Shown piece by piece: positions 17,795 to 26,954 of a stretch of 64,000 nucleotides of DNA (position 1 is the stretch's first letter; each line of letters starts with the position of its first letter). Origin of the DNA: Desulfobacteraceae bacterium (GTDB taxonomy: Bacteria > Desulfobacterota > Desulfobacteria > Desulfobacterales > SURF-7). Both the position numbers and the translations under genes were made by a program. The stretch spans positions 47,652-111,651 of the forward strand of contig QZKS01000082.1 of the NCBI GenBank assembly GCA_003599865.1, in the 5' to 3' direction. The notes below the pieces were generated by a model, which was not told where the DNA came from, searched no databases, and worked only from the letters and a program-made list of their open reading frames with translations.

Positions 17795-19756
17795 TCAGGC
17801 AATCTGCCGGCGATCCGCCATGTCAATCAGCACTCGCTCGGAAGCCTTGTCAATGCCAAGCTCGCGGCGTTTTTTGTTGATATGGTCGATCATCATCCGG
17901 GCCATCGCATAGGGGTCGGGTGTGAATCCCCATTTCCCCAGTCCCTGCTCCTCCATCCCACCGAAAAGCAGCTTGTGGAATTTGGTTCCCTCCACAATCG
18001 GGAAGGTGACACCAAATACGGTAAATACACCGGAGGCTACAAAGTACTGGCCGATGGCAATGGCCTTTTCGCTCATCCACTCGGGCGCGGCACCGGCCAC
18101 CGGGAGATCGGCAATGCTGTCGCCCAGACCGCCTTCACGGACCATGGCTGCGGCAGCCACCAGAATCCGGCTGTTGTCGACACAGGAACCCAATCCCAGA
18201 ACCGGCGGCATGCCCACGGTTTCGCAGACTTCACGCAGACCCGGGCCTGCCAGTACGGCTGCTTCCGGGGTTGTCAGTCCGGCCTTGGCCAGGGCGATCT
18301 GGGAACATCCGGTCTGGAGGACAAGAACATCGTTTTTGATCAGCTCCTTGACCAGTTCCACATGCACCCAGTCCTGTTTCATCCTTGGGTTTGTGCATCC
18401 GACCACTCCGGCGACACCCCGAATTCTGCCGTTGATGATATTGGCGTTCAGCGGTGTGTACCCGCCGCGGAATGAGCCGCCGAGCATGTAGTTGATATAC
18501 TCATGGGAAAAACCGTGGACACCGGTATTGACAATCTTCGGGATCTCCACTGTTGCAGGCCTGTTTTTAAATCTCGTGATCGCCTTGATGATCAGTTCAT
18601 CGGTTGCCGCCAGCGGATCATGCTCATCAAACTCAATGTGGGTGGCTCCCTCAATACGGCACTGGCGGTTGGTGGTATAAAGCCCTGTTCCATAACAGTC
18701 CGCCACCTTGACCAGCCCCTGCTTGATGCACTGGATATCCACGACCATGGCATCCACGGCGCCGGTGACCAGAATCGCTTCGGTCGACATGAAGTTTCCG
18801 GCATGGGGAATACCGTGCCGGACCATCATTTCCGCTCCGGAACAGCACATGCCCACCAGATTGATACCTTCGGCACCGGCATCTTTGGCCGCCTGGATCA
18901 GGACCGGTGAGTTGGCCGATACCACCATGGATTCGAACAGATTGGGTTCATGCCCGTGAACAATGACATTCACCTGGTTTTCTTTCAGAACCCCCATGTT
19001 GACTTCGACGGCAACCGGAGAGGGCGTGCCGAACAGGATATCGGACAGCTCGGTTCCCACCATGGAACCTCCCCAGCCGTCGGCCAGGGCTGTCCGGCTG
19101 ATCTGTCTGGTCAGATTCTCATACTGCTGGTCAACACCGATATGGGTGCGATTCATGGTTTCCATGACCTCAAGCATGGCGCCCCGGGGAACGATTCCCA
19201 GCTTTCGCCATGTTTCCAGCGTTTTTTCCGGCACCCGCTTGGCAAAGGGGATCTCCCCTTCGAGCTGCGTATAGGTTTTTTCAAGTTCCTGATAGAGTTC
19301 CGTGGCGATTTCTTTTACACTCTTGCCTTCCGTTTCAATACCGATGGATTGGGCAACCGACTCCAGCTTGACGGTGTCCTTGATGGAATAATCTTTGATG
19401 GTTCCGTTCACAACATCCTTGAAGAGTTTCAGGACAGCCATGCCGTGATCGGTGTGGCATGCCGTACCGCAGGCGACCATCCTCGCAAAATTGCGGGATT
19501 GGATCGTGTCGATATCCGCCCCGCAGACGCCGACCTTCCCGTATGGGTCCTTTGCATTCAACCGGCATGGGCCCATGGCACAGTGCTTGCAGCATGCTGA
19601 GTCCGCGCCGATCGGACACGCTTTCATGTTTGCGGCCCGGTCAAAGGCGGTTTCCACGCCGTCCCGTTTGGCCTTCTCCAGCATCTGCGCAGTGGCATCG
19701 CATATGGTAACGTCTTTTATACAGATGCCATCTGTTGTGTCTTTGATTTTACTCAT
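17795..19756 (-). CDS. cooS: Nickel-iron carbon monoxide dehydrogenase catalytic subunit
   Basis: This 653-residue protein is the homodimer-forming CODH that interconverts CO and CO2 at a Ni-Fe-S C-cluster. The N-terminal cysteine series CPIGADSACCKHCAMGPCRL followed by GVCGAD carries the B and D clusters. Further C-cluster cysteines lie in GMCCSGAEM, GVVGCTNPR, LQTGCSQIAL and LGLGSCVDNSR. No acetyl-CoA synthase, CooF ferredoxin, CooC or hydrogenase gene is beside it, so it is a solitary CODH, probably for CO use or detoxification with a carrier encoded elsewhere. The start at 19756 follows GGGAGG; an ATG at 19828 is inside the promoter. Expression is likely controlled at the palindromic site upstream. 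Confidence 0.95.
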   Translation of the reverse strand: MSKIKDTTDGICIKDVTICDATAQMLEKAKRDGVETAFDRAANMKACPIGADSACCKHCAMGPCRLNAKDPYGKVGVCGADIDTIQSRNFARMVACGTACHTDHGMAVLKLFKDVVNGTIKDYSIKDTVKLESVAQSIGIETEGKSVKEIATELYQELEKTYTQLEGEIPFAKRVPEKTLETWRKLGIVPRGAMLEVMETMNRTHIGVDQQYENLTRQISRTALADGWGGSMVGTELSDILFGTPSPVAVEVNMGVLKENQVNVIVHGHEPNLFESMVVSANSPVLIQAAKDAGAEGINLVGMCCSGAEMMVRHGIPHAGNFMSTEAILVTGAVDAMVVDIQCIKQGLVKVADCYGTGLYTTNRQCRIEGATHIEFDEHDPLAATDELIIKAITRFKNRPATVEIPKIVNTGVHGFSHEYINYMLGGSFRGGYTPLNANIINGRIRGVAGVVGCTNPRMKQDWVHVELVKELIKNDVLVLQTGCSQIALAKAGLTTPEAAVLAGPGLREVCETVGMPPVLGLGSCVDNSRILVAAAAMVREGGLGDSIADLPVAGAAPEWMSEKAIAIGQYFVASGVFTVFGVTFPIVEGTKFHKLLFGGMEEQGLGKWGFTPDPYAMARMMIDHINKKRRELGIDKASERVLIDMADRRQIA

Positions 19757-19808
19757 CTTTTTCCTCCCTTCATGGAATGGATTATAAATTTCCGGCAGTG
19801 ATTGGTTG

Positions 19809-19863
19809 ACTATACCACAATGTGGCATTATTAGTATAGTAATAATTTCATTTTTTTTGTCAA
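19809..19863 (-). promoter_or_regulatory. cooS promoter with nested palindromes
   Basis: Reading the minus strand, TTGACA (19863-19858) makes a -35 box and TACTAT or TATACT (about 19841-19833) a -10 box with 16-19 bp spacing. Overlapping and just downstream are a perfect 7-bp inverted repeat ACTATAC (19809-19815) / GTATAGT (19834-19840) and, inside it, the palindrome CCACA-A-TGTGG (19815-19825). Such a site at the transcription start fits a dimeric regulator. It does not match the published CooA consensus. Confidence 0.55.
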
Positions 19864-19909
19864 GGCTGTTTTATGGATTCAAAAACCGATTCCGGTTCAG
19901 GAGACAGAT

Positions 19910-22129
19910 ATGAAAAATCAGGAAACAAAACCCAACCGTCTGATATATGAAAAAAGCCCTTATCTTCTGCAGCATGCCGACAATCCGGTGGACTGGTATC
20001 CATGGGGGGAGGAGGCTTTTGAGAACGCCCGGAAAGAGGACAGGCCCATACTGGTTTCCATCGGGTATTCCACCTGTCACTGGTGCCATGTGATGGCGGA
20101 AGAATCTTTTTCCGATCAAGGGGTTGCCGGGATCATGAATCAATATTTTACGTGCATCAAAATTGACCGGGAAGAGCGGCCGGATCTGGATAAGATCTAT
20201 ATAACAGCGGTTTCCGCCATGACCGGATCCGCAGGATGGCCCTTGAATGTGTTCCTGACACCGCAGGATCTGAAACCGTTTTTTGGCGGCACCTATTTTC
20301 CCCGATTGCCGCGCCCCGGAATCATGGCGTGGCCGGATCTGCTGGTCCAAATTGGAAAGGCCTGGAAAAATCCGGAAGCGCGGGAAAAGATACTTGTCTC
20401 CGCAGACACATTGACCGGGATGCTGCGAAAGCATCTGTCGGAAAACCAGTCTTCAGCCCCTTCGGAGCAGCCGATCCATGATTCGGCCATGGATGAGGCG
20501 TTCAGCGTTTTTCAAGGGAGTTATGATCATGAAAAGGGCGGTTTCGGCCGGGCGCCGAAGTTTCCTTCGCCGGCCATTCTGAATTTTCTGCTGTCGTATG
20601 CGCACGGCCGGAAGGGGCATGCATCCGGCGAAAGTGCCACCAACATGGTCCTGCATACGCTCCGTTCCATGGCAAGGGGCGGGATTTATGACCAGCTCGG
20701 AGGCGGATTTCACCGGTATGCGGTGGATGCCGGCTGGCATGTGCCGCATTTTGAAAAAATGCTGTATGATAATGCACAGTTGGCATCAACTTATCTGTCC
20801 GCATATCAGATGAGCGGAGAGGAATTCTATCGGGAGGTCGCGGAAGATACGATTCAGTATGTTCTGAGAGAAATGACCCACCCTGAGGGCGGTTTTTTTT
20901 CCGCCCAGGATGCGGACAGTCTTCCGGGAAATCTGTCCGGTTCCGTATCCGAAGAAAGGTCGGAGCATCAAAAGGTGGAAGGTGCTTATTATGTCTGGGA
21001 ATATGATGAGCTTCAATCCATTTTAAATCCCATGTCGTTTTCTATTTTCACCTATCGGTACGGTATCGAATCCCATGGAAATGTCGCATCAGACCCTTCC
21101 GGAGAGTTCCGGAATAAAAATATTCTATTTGCCGGGCATTCCATTGAGGAGACGGCGGAACAGTTTCAGAGATCCGAAACCGAGATTCAATGGATCATGA
21201 AAGAGGCCAAAATGGTTCTTCTGGCGAAACGGTCCAAACGCCCTAAGCCCCACCTGGATGACAAGATCATCTTGTCCTGGAATGGTTTGATGATCTCTGC
21301 ACTGGCAAAGGCATATCAGGCAACCGGAAAACAGCTTTATCTGGATGCGGCGGAAAAAGCCGCGGACTTCATTCATGCCCGGCTGTATGACAATCACACC
21401 CGGCAGTTGTATCGCATCTGGCGGGAAGGGGAGCGGAAGATCAACGGCCTTGCCTCGGACTATTCTTTTCTGATACAGGGTCTGATTGATCTGTACGAGT
21501 CGGGTTTCCGGTATCGTCGGTTGGAGTGGGCCGGTATCCTGGCATCGGAGTTGGTCAGGCTGTTTTCGGATCACGGCAGAGGCGGTCTGTTCATGACCCG
21601 GGAAGATCATGACCGGAACCTGCTGATGCGGATCAAGGAAGAGGGGGACAGTGTTCTCCCGGCTGCCGGTTCCATTGCCGCTCTTTCGTTATGGAAGCTT
21701 TCCCGTTATACGGGAAACGGCGATTTCCAGTCCAGGGCCCGGGAAATCACCAATTCCGCTCTTGGAAATCCGAATCTGCATGCAAGCTCTGTCCCGCAGA
21801 TGCTGGTAACGCTTGCCGCCATGAAGTCCGATCCGGTTCAGGTGGTGATTGCCGGGGAAAAAACAGACCCGGATACCCGTGAGCTGATCCAGGCGGTTCA
21901 CCGGACAAATCATCCCGGGAGAATTGTTTTTCTGGCAGAGGAAGACAAGGGATGGAAGCAGGTCTGCTCCCATGATTTTCTGCGGAATGTAAAGCCGGTG
22001 AACGGCAAGCCGGCGGCCTATATGTGCGTCAACCAGACCTGCCAAAAACCGGTTACGGATTCCGGAGAGCTTGCAAAAATGCTGATCCGAACGGAAATCG
22101 GGGAACCGAATAAGCCGGTGTTGCCGTAA
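19910..22129 (+). CDS. DUF255 thioredoxin-fold protein (YyaL/SPATA20 family)
   Basis: This 739-residue protein begins with the family signature: [19 protein letters not shown] followed by the thioredoxin-like segment [18 protein letters not shown] near residue 57. A long alpha/alpha-barrel region resembling glycosidase-type six-hairpin folds follows ([12 protein letters not shown] near 280, [18 protein letters not shown] near 450). The family is conserved from bacteria to animals and its biochemical role is unsettled; a redox or carbohydrate-related function has been proposed. It has no signal peptide, so it is cytoplasmic. It is divergent from cooS with a 153-bp shared spacer, and a CAGGAGA site precedes the ATG. 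Confidence 0.92.
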   Translation: MKNQETKPNRLIYEKSPYLLQHADNPVDWYPWGEEAFENARKEDRPILVSIGYSTCHWCHVMAEESFSDQGVAGIMNQYFTCIKIDREERPDLDKIYITAVSAMTGSAGWPLNVFLTPQDLKPFFGGTYFPRLPRPGIMAWPDLLVQIGKAWKNPEAREKILVSADTLTGMLRKHLSENQSSAPSEQPIHDSAMDEAFSVFQGSYDHEKGGFGRAPKFPSPAILNFLLSYAHGRKGHASGESATNMVLHTLRSMARGGIYDQLGGGFHRYAVDAGWHVPHFEKMLYDNAQLASTYLSAYQMSGEEFYREVAEDTIQYVLREMTHPEGGFFSAQDADSLPGNLSGSVSEERSEHQKVEGAYYVWEYDELQSILNPMSFSIFTYRYGIESHGNVASDPSGEFRNKNILFAGHSIEETAEQFQRSETEIQWIMKEAKMVLLAKRSKRPKPHLDDKIILSWNGLMISALAKAYQATGKQLYLDAAEKAADFIHARLYDNHTRQLYRIWREGERKINGLASDYSFLIQGLIDLYESGFRYRRLEWAGILASELVRLFSDHGRGGLFMTREDHDRNLLMRIKEEGDSVLPAAGSIAALSLWKLSRYTGNGDFQSRAREITNSALGNPNLHASSVPQMLVTLAAMKSDPVQVVIAGEKTDPDTRELIQAVHRTNHPGRIVFLAEEDKGWKQVCSHDFLRNVKPVNGKPAAYMCVNQTCQKPVTDSGELAKMLIRTEIGEPNKPVLP

Positions 22130-22174
22130 ATAACCGCTTGAAAAAAAACATCAGGTCTGGTTTGATGCAAAGGC

Positions 22175-23080
22175 ATGAAAAGAAAATGCGCCATTAAACC
22201 ATTTCCCGTTTACCTGACCTTTCTGGTGATGTCGGGTCTGCTGGTGTCCGGGTGTGTCCATATTGATGTGGATACCGGCGCCAAGGGCGGTCCCGTGCTG
22301 TTTCATCCCGATGCCCGCGATTTAAAGGATGTGCTGTCGGGAGATCTTCTTGTCGAGGCGGAAAAAACGGTTGAGAATATCCCTCTTTATACCAATCTGA
22401 TTCGGGAAGTGGCCGAGAAATCCAGGCCTGCCGTCGTCAGTGTCTATGCCCAGACCAAGACTCCGTATCGCATCCATCTCCTGCCGATTCCGTTCATCGG
22501 GCCGGGATTTCGCGTAAAGCTTCCGGGGGTTGGTCTCGGGTCCGGTTTTTTTATCCATCCGTCCGGGTATCTTCTGACCAACAACCATGTGATCGAGCGG
22601 GCGGAAAAGGTAAAGGTGAAAACCCAGGATGATGTGGATCATGAGGTGATTATTCTGGCGCGTGATCCGGAGTATGATATTGCCCTGTTAAAGGTCATCG
22701 GTGAGGAAACCGAGTTTCCGGTTCTTCCCATGGGAAATTCAGAGGAGGTGGATTCCGGCAATATGGTGATTGCGGTCGGCAATCCCCTTGGCCTCGGACA
22801 CACCGTCACTTCCGGGATTATCAGCCATACCGGGAGGCATCTTTCCCGGATCACGGAACAGGAGGGGCGGCAGATCAACTTCATTCAGACCGATGCGGCG
22901 ATCAATCCGGGTTCATCCGGCGGTCCCCTGATTACCCTGACCGGCGCCTGGGTAGGGGTGAATACGGCAACCGCCGCTGCCGGACAGGGGATCGGTTTTG
23001 CCGTGCCCAGTTCTCAGGTGCGTGAATTTCTGGACAAGATACGAAACGGGGAGTGGGAGACGGAATCGGCAGGGAAATAA
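22175..23080 (+). CDS. HtrA-like serine protease lipoprotein without PDZ domain
   Basis: This 301-residue protein has a lipoprotein signal with lipobox LLVSGC (cysteine near residue 27), so it should be anchored to the cell envelope. The trypsin-like S1C domain shows the triad in LLTNNHVIERAE (His), YDIALLKV (Asp) and INPGSSGGPL (Ser). The chain ends right after the protease domain (QVREFLDKIRNGEW), so the PDZ domains of DegP/DegS are missing. It is likely an envelope quality-control or processing protease. The gene lies 45 bases after the DUF255 gene with a weak ribosome site. Confidence 0.88.
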   Translation: MKRKCAIKPFPVYLTFLVMSGLLVSGCVHIDVDTGAKGGPVLFHPDARDLKDVLSGDLLVEAEKTVENIPLYTNLIREVAEKSRPAVVSVYAQTKTPYRIHLLPIPFIGPGFRVKLPGVGLGSGFFIHPSGYLLTNNHVIERAEKVKVKTQDDVDHEVIILARDPEYDIALLKVIGEETEFPVLPMGNSEEVDSGNMVIAVGNPLGLGHTVTSGIISHTGRHLSRITEQEGRQINFIQTDAAINPGSSGGPLITLTGAWVGVNTATAAAGQGIGFAVPSSQVREFLDKIRNGEWETESAGK

Positions 23081-23108
23081 TATTCCAGCAACCTATGGAG
23101 CACGAACA

Positions 23109-23918
23109 ATGGTCATCGACGCTCATCGTGAAATCCAGGAAAGGCTTCTCGACAAGTCCATACTGATTTTCGGAATTATCGCCGTCCCGACACTGCTGAC
23201 CAGTCTGGTTCTTGTTTTTGACCTGGGATGGCAGCCGGCATTCACCGTCAACAGCATTGCCGCTTTGCTTATTATCCTTTTCGCCGTTTTTCGAAAAACA
23301 ATATCCTATCCCATCAAAACCATGTTTCTGGTCGCTGTCTATTTTATTATTGCCGTATCCTCTTCTCTGAATTTTGGTCTGAACGGTTTTCTTCTGGAAT
23401 TTCTGATGCTTTCCGTTTTTGTCGGTGTCGTTTTTTGCGGGAAAAAGCAGGCCATATGGATTTATGCCATCGGAACCGCAACCATTGCGGCCATCGGATT
23501 CCTGCATGTCAAAGGGATTGTTCCGCTGATTCCGGATGATGAGATCTATATCCGGAACATCTCCACGTGGGTGGCTGTCCTGACGACATTCATGTTCATT
23601 ACCGGCCTGGTCATTCTGATCGGCGGTGAAATCGGTCACTTTCTTTCAGAAAAAATTTCCGAACTGCAAGCGGTGAACCAGGAGCTCCGGAGCGCCAATC
23701 AGGAGATTAAAACATTGCAGGGGATACTGCCGATCTGTTCAAATTGCAAAAAGATACGGGACAGCAGCGGATACTGGAATCAGGTTGAGAGTTATTTCGA
23801 AAAGAATACAAATGCCAAATTCAGCCATGGGTTGTGCGAAGAATGCCTGGAAAAGCTCTATGGAAAACAGGAATGGTATCTGCAGAGACAGAAAAAACAA
23901 GCAGACGATCAGGCCTGA
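23109..23918 (+). CDS. Membrane protein with C-terminal two-CxxC domain
   Basis: This 269-residue protein has five to six predicted membrane helices in the first ~175 residues, a short coiled coil (ISELQAVNQELRSANQEI), then a conserved-looking tail: LPICSNCKKIRDSSGYWNQ and FSHGLCEECLEKLYG. From memory, the same tail ends many sensor and diguanylate-cyclase proteins of deltaproteobacteria, where it has no assigned function; the two CxxC pairs suggest a metal or redox site. Here there is no kinase, PAS or GGDEF domain between membrane part and tail. The start at 23109 follows GGAG; the longer frame overlapping the protease gene is unlikely. It may share a transcript with the protease, 28 bases upstream. 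Confidence 0.75.
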   Translation: MVIDAHREIQERLLDKSILIFGIIAVPTLLTSLVLVFDLGWQPAFTVNSIAALLIILFAVFRKTISYPIKTMFLVAVYFIIAVSSSLNFGLNGFLLEFLMLSVFVGVVFCGKKQAIWIYAIGTATIAAIGFLHVKGIVPLIPDDEIYIRNISTWVAVLTTFMFITGLVILIGGEIGHFLSEKISELQAVNQELRSANQEIKTLQGILPICSNCKKIRDSSGYWNQVESYFEKNTNAKFSHGLCEECLEKLYGKQEWYLQRQKKQADDQA

Positions 23919-24019
23919 ACCAGAGGAAACACCGCCCGCAATCAGCAGATTGAATCCATCCGTTGAGGCAAACCGGAAGCATGCGGAAGTTGAACATCCA
24001 TGATCTGCCGGGCGGTTCG

Positions 24020-24946
24020 TTACAGATGCTTATTCAGCCAGGTGATCACATCCTGATAAACCTCATGCCTGTTTGTTTCATTCAGCATTTCATGTCTGCC
24101 GTCTTTGTAAAGCGACAACTGAATATCTTCGATTCCGCTTTTTTTCAGGGTGTTGTAAACCTGTGACACCCCCTTGCCGTTTTTTCCGACCGGATCTTTG
24201 TCTCCGGAGAAAATGAAAATGGGAAGATCCTTCGGAATCCGATCGATATTTTTTTTCCGGTGGATGGTTTTCAGGCCCCAGAGCAGATCCCTGTAAAATC
24301 CGGCAGTGAAAACAGCTCCGCAGAACGGGTCTTCCATGTACTTGTCCACTTCTTCCTGATCCCGGCTGAGCCAGTCAAAATCGGTTCGGGCGGGTTTGAA
24401 CGCTTTGTTGTAACCGCCGAATGAAAGCTGATGAAGCAGCGGGCTTTTTCCCCGAAGCCCTTTCCGTTTGATTTCCAGATTGGCGATCATCATCCCGATA
24501 TCGCCCAATATCCCTGGAGAACCGGCGGTTCCGGAGATGATGGCCCCGTTGATCTGATTGCCATATAAAAACATATAGGTTCTGAGAAGAAATGACCCCA
24601 TGCTGTGCCCGAGCATGAAAACCGGCAGTCCGGGATGCGATTTCCGGATCATGGATGTGATTTCATGCAGATCCTCAACCACCCTCAGCCATCCGTTATT
24701 TTCCGCAAAGAATCCCATATGGCCGAGTGAAACTGCGGTTTTTCCATGTCCCCTGTGATCGTTTGCATAGACAAGATACCCGTTGTCAACCAGCTCTCCG
24801 GCAAACGCTTCGTACCGGGCGGCATGCTCTGCCATGCCATGGGATATCTGGACAATCCCTTTGGGGTCTGGTTTTTCGGATATCCATTTGTGGATGAAAA
24901 TTTCATGGCCATCCGTCATCTTTGTTTTAGAGCCGGTATACTTCAT
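24020..24946 (-). CDS. Alpha/beta hydrolase, monoacylglycerol lipase-like
   Basis: This 308-residue cytoplasmic hydrolase is of the serine aminopeptidase S33/monoglyceride lipase group. The oxyanion motif HGMAEHAARYEAFA lies near residue 36, the nucleophile in MLGHSMGSFLLR near 111, the acid in FSGDKDPVG, and the histidine in DGRHEMLNE near the end. There is no signal peptide. Family members hydrolyse monoacylglycerols or lysophospholipids; the substrate here is inferred. A GGGAG site precedes the ATG. It is followed by a convergent gene and preceded by the tandem-repeat hairpin at 24974-25046. Confidence 0.87.
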   Translation of the reverse strand: MKYTGSKTKMTDGHEIFIHKWISEKPDPKGIVQISHGMAEHAARYEAFAGELVDNGYLVYANDHRGHGKTAVSLGHMGFFAENNGWLRVVEDLHEITSMIRKSHPGLPVFMLGHSMGSFLLRTYMFLYGNQINGAIISGTAGSPGILGDIGMMIANLEIKRKGLRGKSPLLHQLSFGGYNKAFKPARTDFDWLSRDQEEVDKYMEDPFCGAVFTAGFYRDLLWGLKTIHRKKNIDRIPKDLPIFIFSGDKDPVGKNGKGVSQVYNTLKKSGIEDIQLSLYKDGRHEMLNETNRHEVYQDVITWLNKHL

Positions 24947-24973
24947 CGTTTTTTCATGCTCCCTTCAGTCTGT

Positions 24974-25046
24974 TGGCCGGTTAGCCGGTTAGCCGGAAAA
25001 AAGCTTCGATCCTGTAACCGGCAAACCGGCAAACCGGCTAACGGGC
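24974..25046. repeat. Hairpin built from tandem 8-bp units
   Basis: The left arm has three spaced copies of GCCGG joined by TTA (GCCGGTTA unit), and the right arm the complementary CCGGCAAA/CCGGCTAA units, giving an imperfect ~20-bp stem with a ~20-nt loop. It sits between the end of gspC and the start of the hydrolase gene, both on the minus strand. Confidence 0.7.
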
Positions 25047-25058
25047 ATACCTGGTAGT

Positions 25059-25877
25059 TTACAGAATCTCATTCTGATAAAAAAGTGTTTCCTGGACATT
25101 GTTCCGTTCGATAAGGATACTCCCTTTAGAAGAGGTTCTCAATGTTTCATAGATCTCAAATGAATCATCCAGGGTTTCAATTTTTTTTTCGTCGATGGAG
25201 ATGATCATATCATCCACCTTGAGGCCGATTTTTTCAAATATGGAATTCTGCTGAATCCTTCTGATCACAACCCCCTTGGTTTCACCGTTTTCCGGGCTGG
25301 GGGAAAAGTCAATCTGATCCATCAATCCCATGACCTCTTTGATATCCTCTTCATGATTATACCGGGCCGCGATCTCCTCCGGTGGATAGGGCGGAGTCTG
25401 AACCGGTTCACTGCCAATGGAAGGTTCAATTGAATGTTCATCCGTCACGGCTTTTTCAAGATGGAGAATCTTTTCCGAGGTTCCCATGCGCAGCAGGACG
25501 CTGTCAGGTTGGATTTCAGCCAGAACGGCTTTTTGGATGGTGTCACCTTTTCGGACAAGGTGCTGTTCTCCGGAAACTTTATCCCGGATCACCGCAAAGG
25601 AGGAATTGTTATCCTGGATGCTTGTTCCGATCAGGGAAAGAGGAAGGTCCTGATTCCGTTCGGGTTTGGGTTGAGATGCGGCTTGAATCTGTTTTTTTTC
25701 TGCATTGTCGGCCGGATGGGAGGTTTCTGTTTTTTCCGTTACATTTTCGGGTTCCGGCTTGGTCAATCGTTCCCAGGCGAAAGAAGAGATCAGCAGAACC
25801 CCTGCAGCAATCAATATGATGGCAAAAACCGGTTGATAGGGTTTTTCTTTGCGATTTTTCCGGATTGGACTTTTCAT
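25059..25877 (-). CDS. Type II secretion GspC/PulC-like inner-membrane protein
   Basis: This 272-residue bitopic protein has one N-terminal membrane helix (about 17-37), a charged Pro/Glu/Lys-rich periplasmic linker, and the homology region of PulC (LSLIGTSIQDNNSSFAVIRD near residue 80, then GDTIQKAVLAEIQPDSVLLR). A C-terminal PDZ-like domain ends it (GVVIRRIQQNSIFEKIGLKVDDMIISIDEK, read in parts, near 200-250). GspC links the secretin to the inner-membrane platform of type II secretion. No other gsp gene is in the window, so it is an orphan. It lies 59 bases downstream of a gene for a secreted lipase, a typical type II cargo. That pairing suggests the two are coexpressed. Confidence 0.82.
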   Translation of the reverse strand: MKSPIRKNRKEKPYQPVFAIILIAAGVLLISSFAWERLTKPEPENVTEKTETSHPADNAEKKQIQAASQPKPERNQDLPLSLIGTSIQDNNSSFAVIRDKVSGEQHLVRKGDTIQKAVLAEIQPDSVLLRMGTSEKILHLEKAVTDEHSIEPSIGSEPVQTPPYPPEEIAARYNHEEDIKEVMGLMDQIDFSPSPENGETKGVVIRRIQQNSIFEKIGLKVDDMIISIDEKKIETLDDSFEIYETLRTSSKGSILIERNNVQETLFYQNEIL

Positions 25878-25898
25878 GGATCGCCTGTTTTGTTTTTT

Positions 25899-25925
25899 CT
25901 CCCGATCTGATAGTCAGATCGGGAG
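25899..25925. other. Perfect 12-bp hairpin between lipase and gspC genes
   Basis: CTCCCGATCTGA (25899-25910) and TCAGATCGGGAG (25914-25925) pair perfectly around a 3-nt loop. On the minus strand, where both genes lie, the hairpin is followed by A residues, not T, so it is not a classical terminator. It may shield the lipase mRNA end or tune gspC translation. Confidence 0.65.
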
Positions 25926-25936
25926 CGTTTTGTCAA

Positions 25937-26767
25937 CTATGGTGTCAAATACTGAAGCGCTTTGGTAGCCACGTCGGCCTTGGTAACCAGTTCCATGTGG
26001 TCATAACTCCAGAACCGGGTAATGAATGTGGTACCGCCGATTCTGTCTGCATCCCGCGGCACGGCCCCGTCGCTGTCTGTCCAGTAGATCATCGTCAGGA
26101 TATCCCATCCGACCTGAAGCTCTCCGCCCCAGCCCCAGCAGTCCCATCCGTCACCGTCTCCGCCGATGGTATAGATTTTACCGCTGTCGGCCATGGGACC
26201 CGGACAGGGATACTGGACATTGAATGTTCCCTGCACCCAGCTTGGTTTCAGATTTTCCACAGCAGCATCCGCTCCGATGAAGAAATCGACCCAGTCGCCG
26301 GCATAGGCCAGCGGTGATCCCTGGTGGGGAGTCCCCAATGTCACCAGACCGGCTACGGTACTGGGATTGTTATAGATATACCTTCTGGACACCAGACCTC
26401 CCATGCTGTGGGCAATGATTTTAAATTTGGTGCTGAGTCCGTGGGACTGCTGCAATAATTGGGTTTTTGTGCGCATAAGCTGGGCCTGGGTGGCAACGGA
26501 ATCATCTCCGGAGCTGTAATCGTTCAATCCGCAGTATCGCATGGTTCTTCCATTGATTGTCCGGGTCCAGACATTCGTGGAATTATCCGTATAAATGGCA
26601 TAGACATTTCCGGAACCGTATGTCTGGAGGCATTTGTCTAAAAAACTGTCGCTCCACTGGTGTTTGTTTGTCAGGCCATGAACCAGAACCAGGTCATATG
26701 CCGCAGCATAGCCCGCCATCCCCAAAATGATCAATACAGCCATTGTGATAATACCGGGTCTTTTCAT
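25937..26767 (-). CDS. Secreted triacylglycerol lipase-like alpha/beta hydrolase
   Basis: This 276-residue protein has a clear Sec signal (MKRPGIITMAVLIILGMAGY, cleavage after YAAA). The mature part opens with DLVLVHGLTNKHQW (oxyanion motif) and has the nucleophile in IIAHSMGGLVSRRY near residue 117 and VTLGTPHQGSPLAY just after. This is the layout of family I bacterial lipases, with DSDGAVPRD and the late histidine in WSYDHMELV as probable acid and base. It is likely exported and may leave the cell by type II secretion, given the GspC-like gene next to it. The start at 26767 follows AAGGAGA and places the signal first; an upstream ATG at 26878 would bury it. Confidence 0.87.
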   Translation of the reverse strand: MKRPGIITMAVLIILGMAGYAAAYDLVLVHGLTNKHQWSDSFLDKCLQTYGSGNVYAIYTDNSTNVWTRTINGRTMRYCGLNDYSSGDDSVATQAQLMRTKTQLLQQSHGLSTKFKIIAHSMGGLVSRRYIYNNPSTVAGLVTLGTPHQGSPLAYAGDWVDFFIGADAAVENLKPSWVQGTFNVQYPCPGPMADSGKIYTIGGDGDGWDCWGWGGELQVGWDILTMIYWTDSDGAVPRDADRIGGTTFITRFWSYDHMELVTKADVATKALQYLTP

Positions 26768-26954
26768 CTCTTTCTCCTTTTCATTAAAATTTGATACCAC
26801 ATGGAATGAAACAGGTGCTTGATAAAAATAATGATTTGTGACCTTAGATGGTTTAGTACAGAACAGTGGGTGAGACAATTGGGGATTGGTTAAATGTGGG
26901 GGTTGAAAATCCTATTTTTACATACGATGAATTTAAAAATCAGGGAGGATTCAA

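Noticed and set aside
19809..19840. CooA binding site for cooS
   Set aside because: The CCACA-A-TGTGG palindrome differs from the TGTCA-N6-CGACA type site and no cooA gene is seen.
25899..25925. Rho-independent terminator between lipase and gspC
   Set aside because: The stem is perfect but on the transcribed strand it is followed by A residues rather than T.
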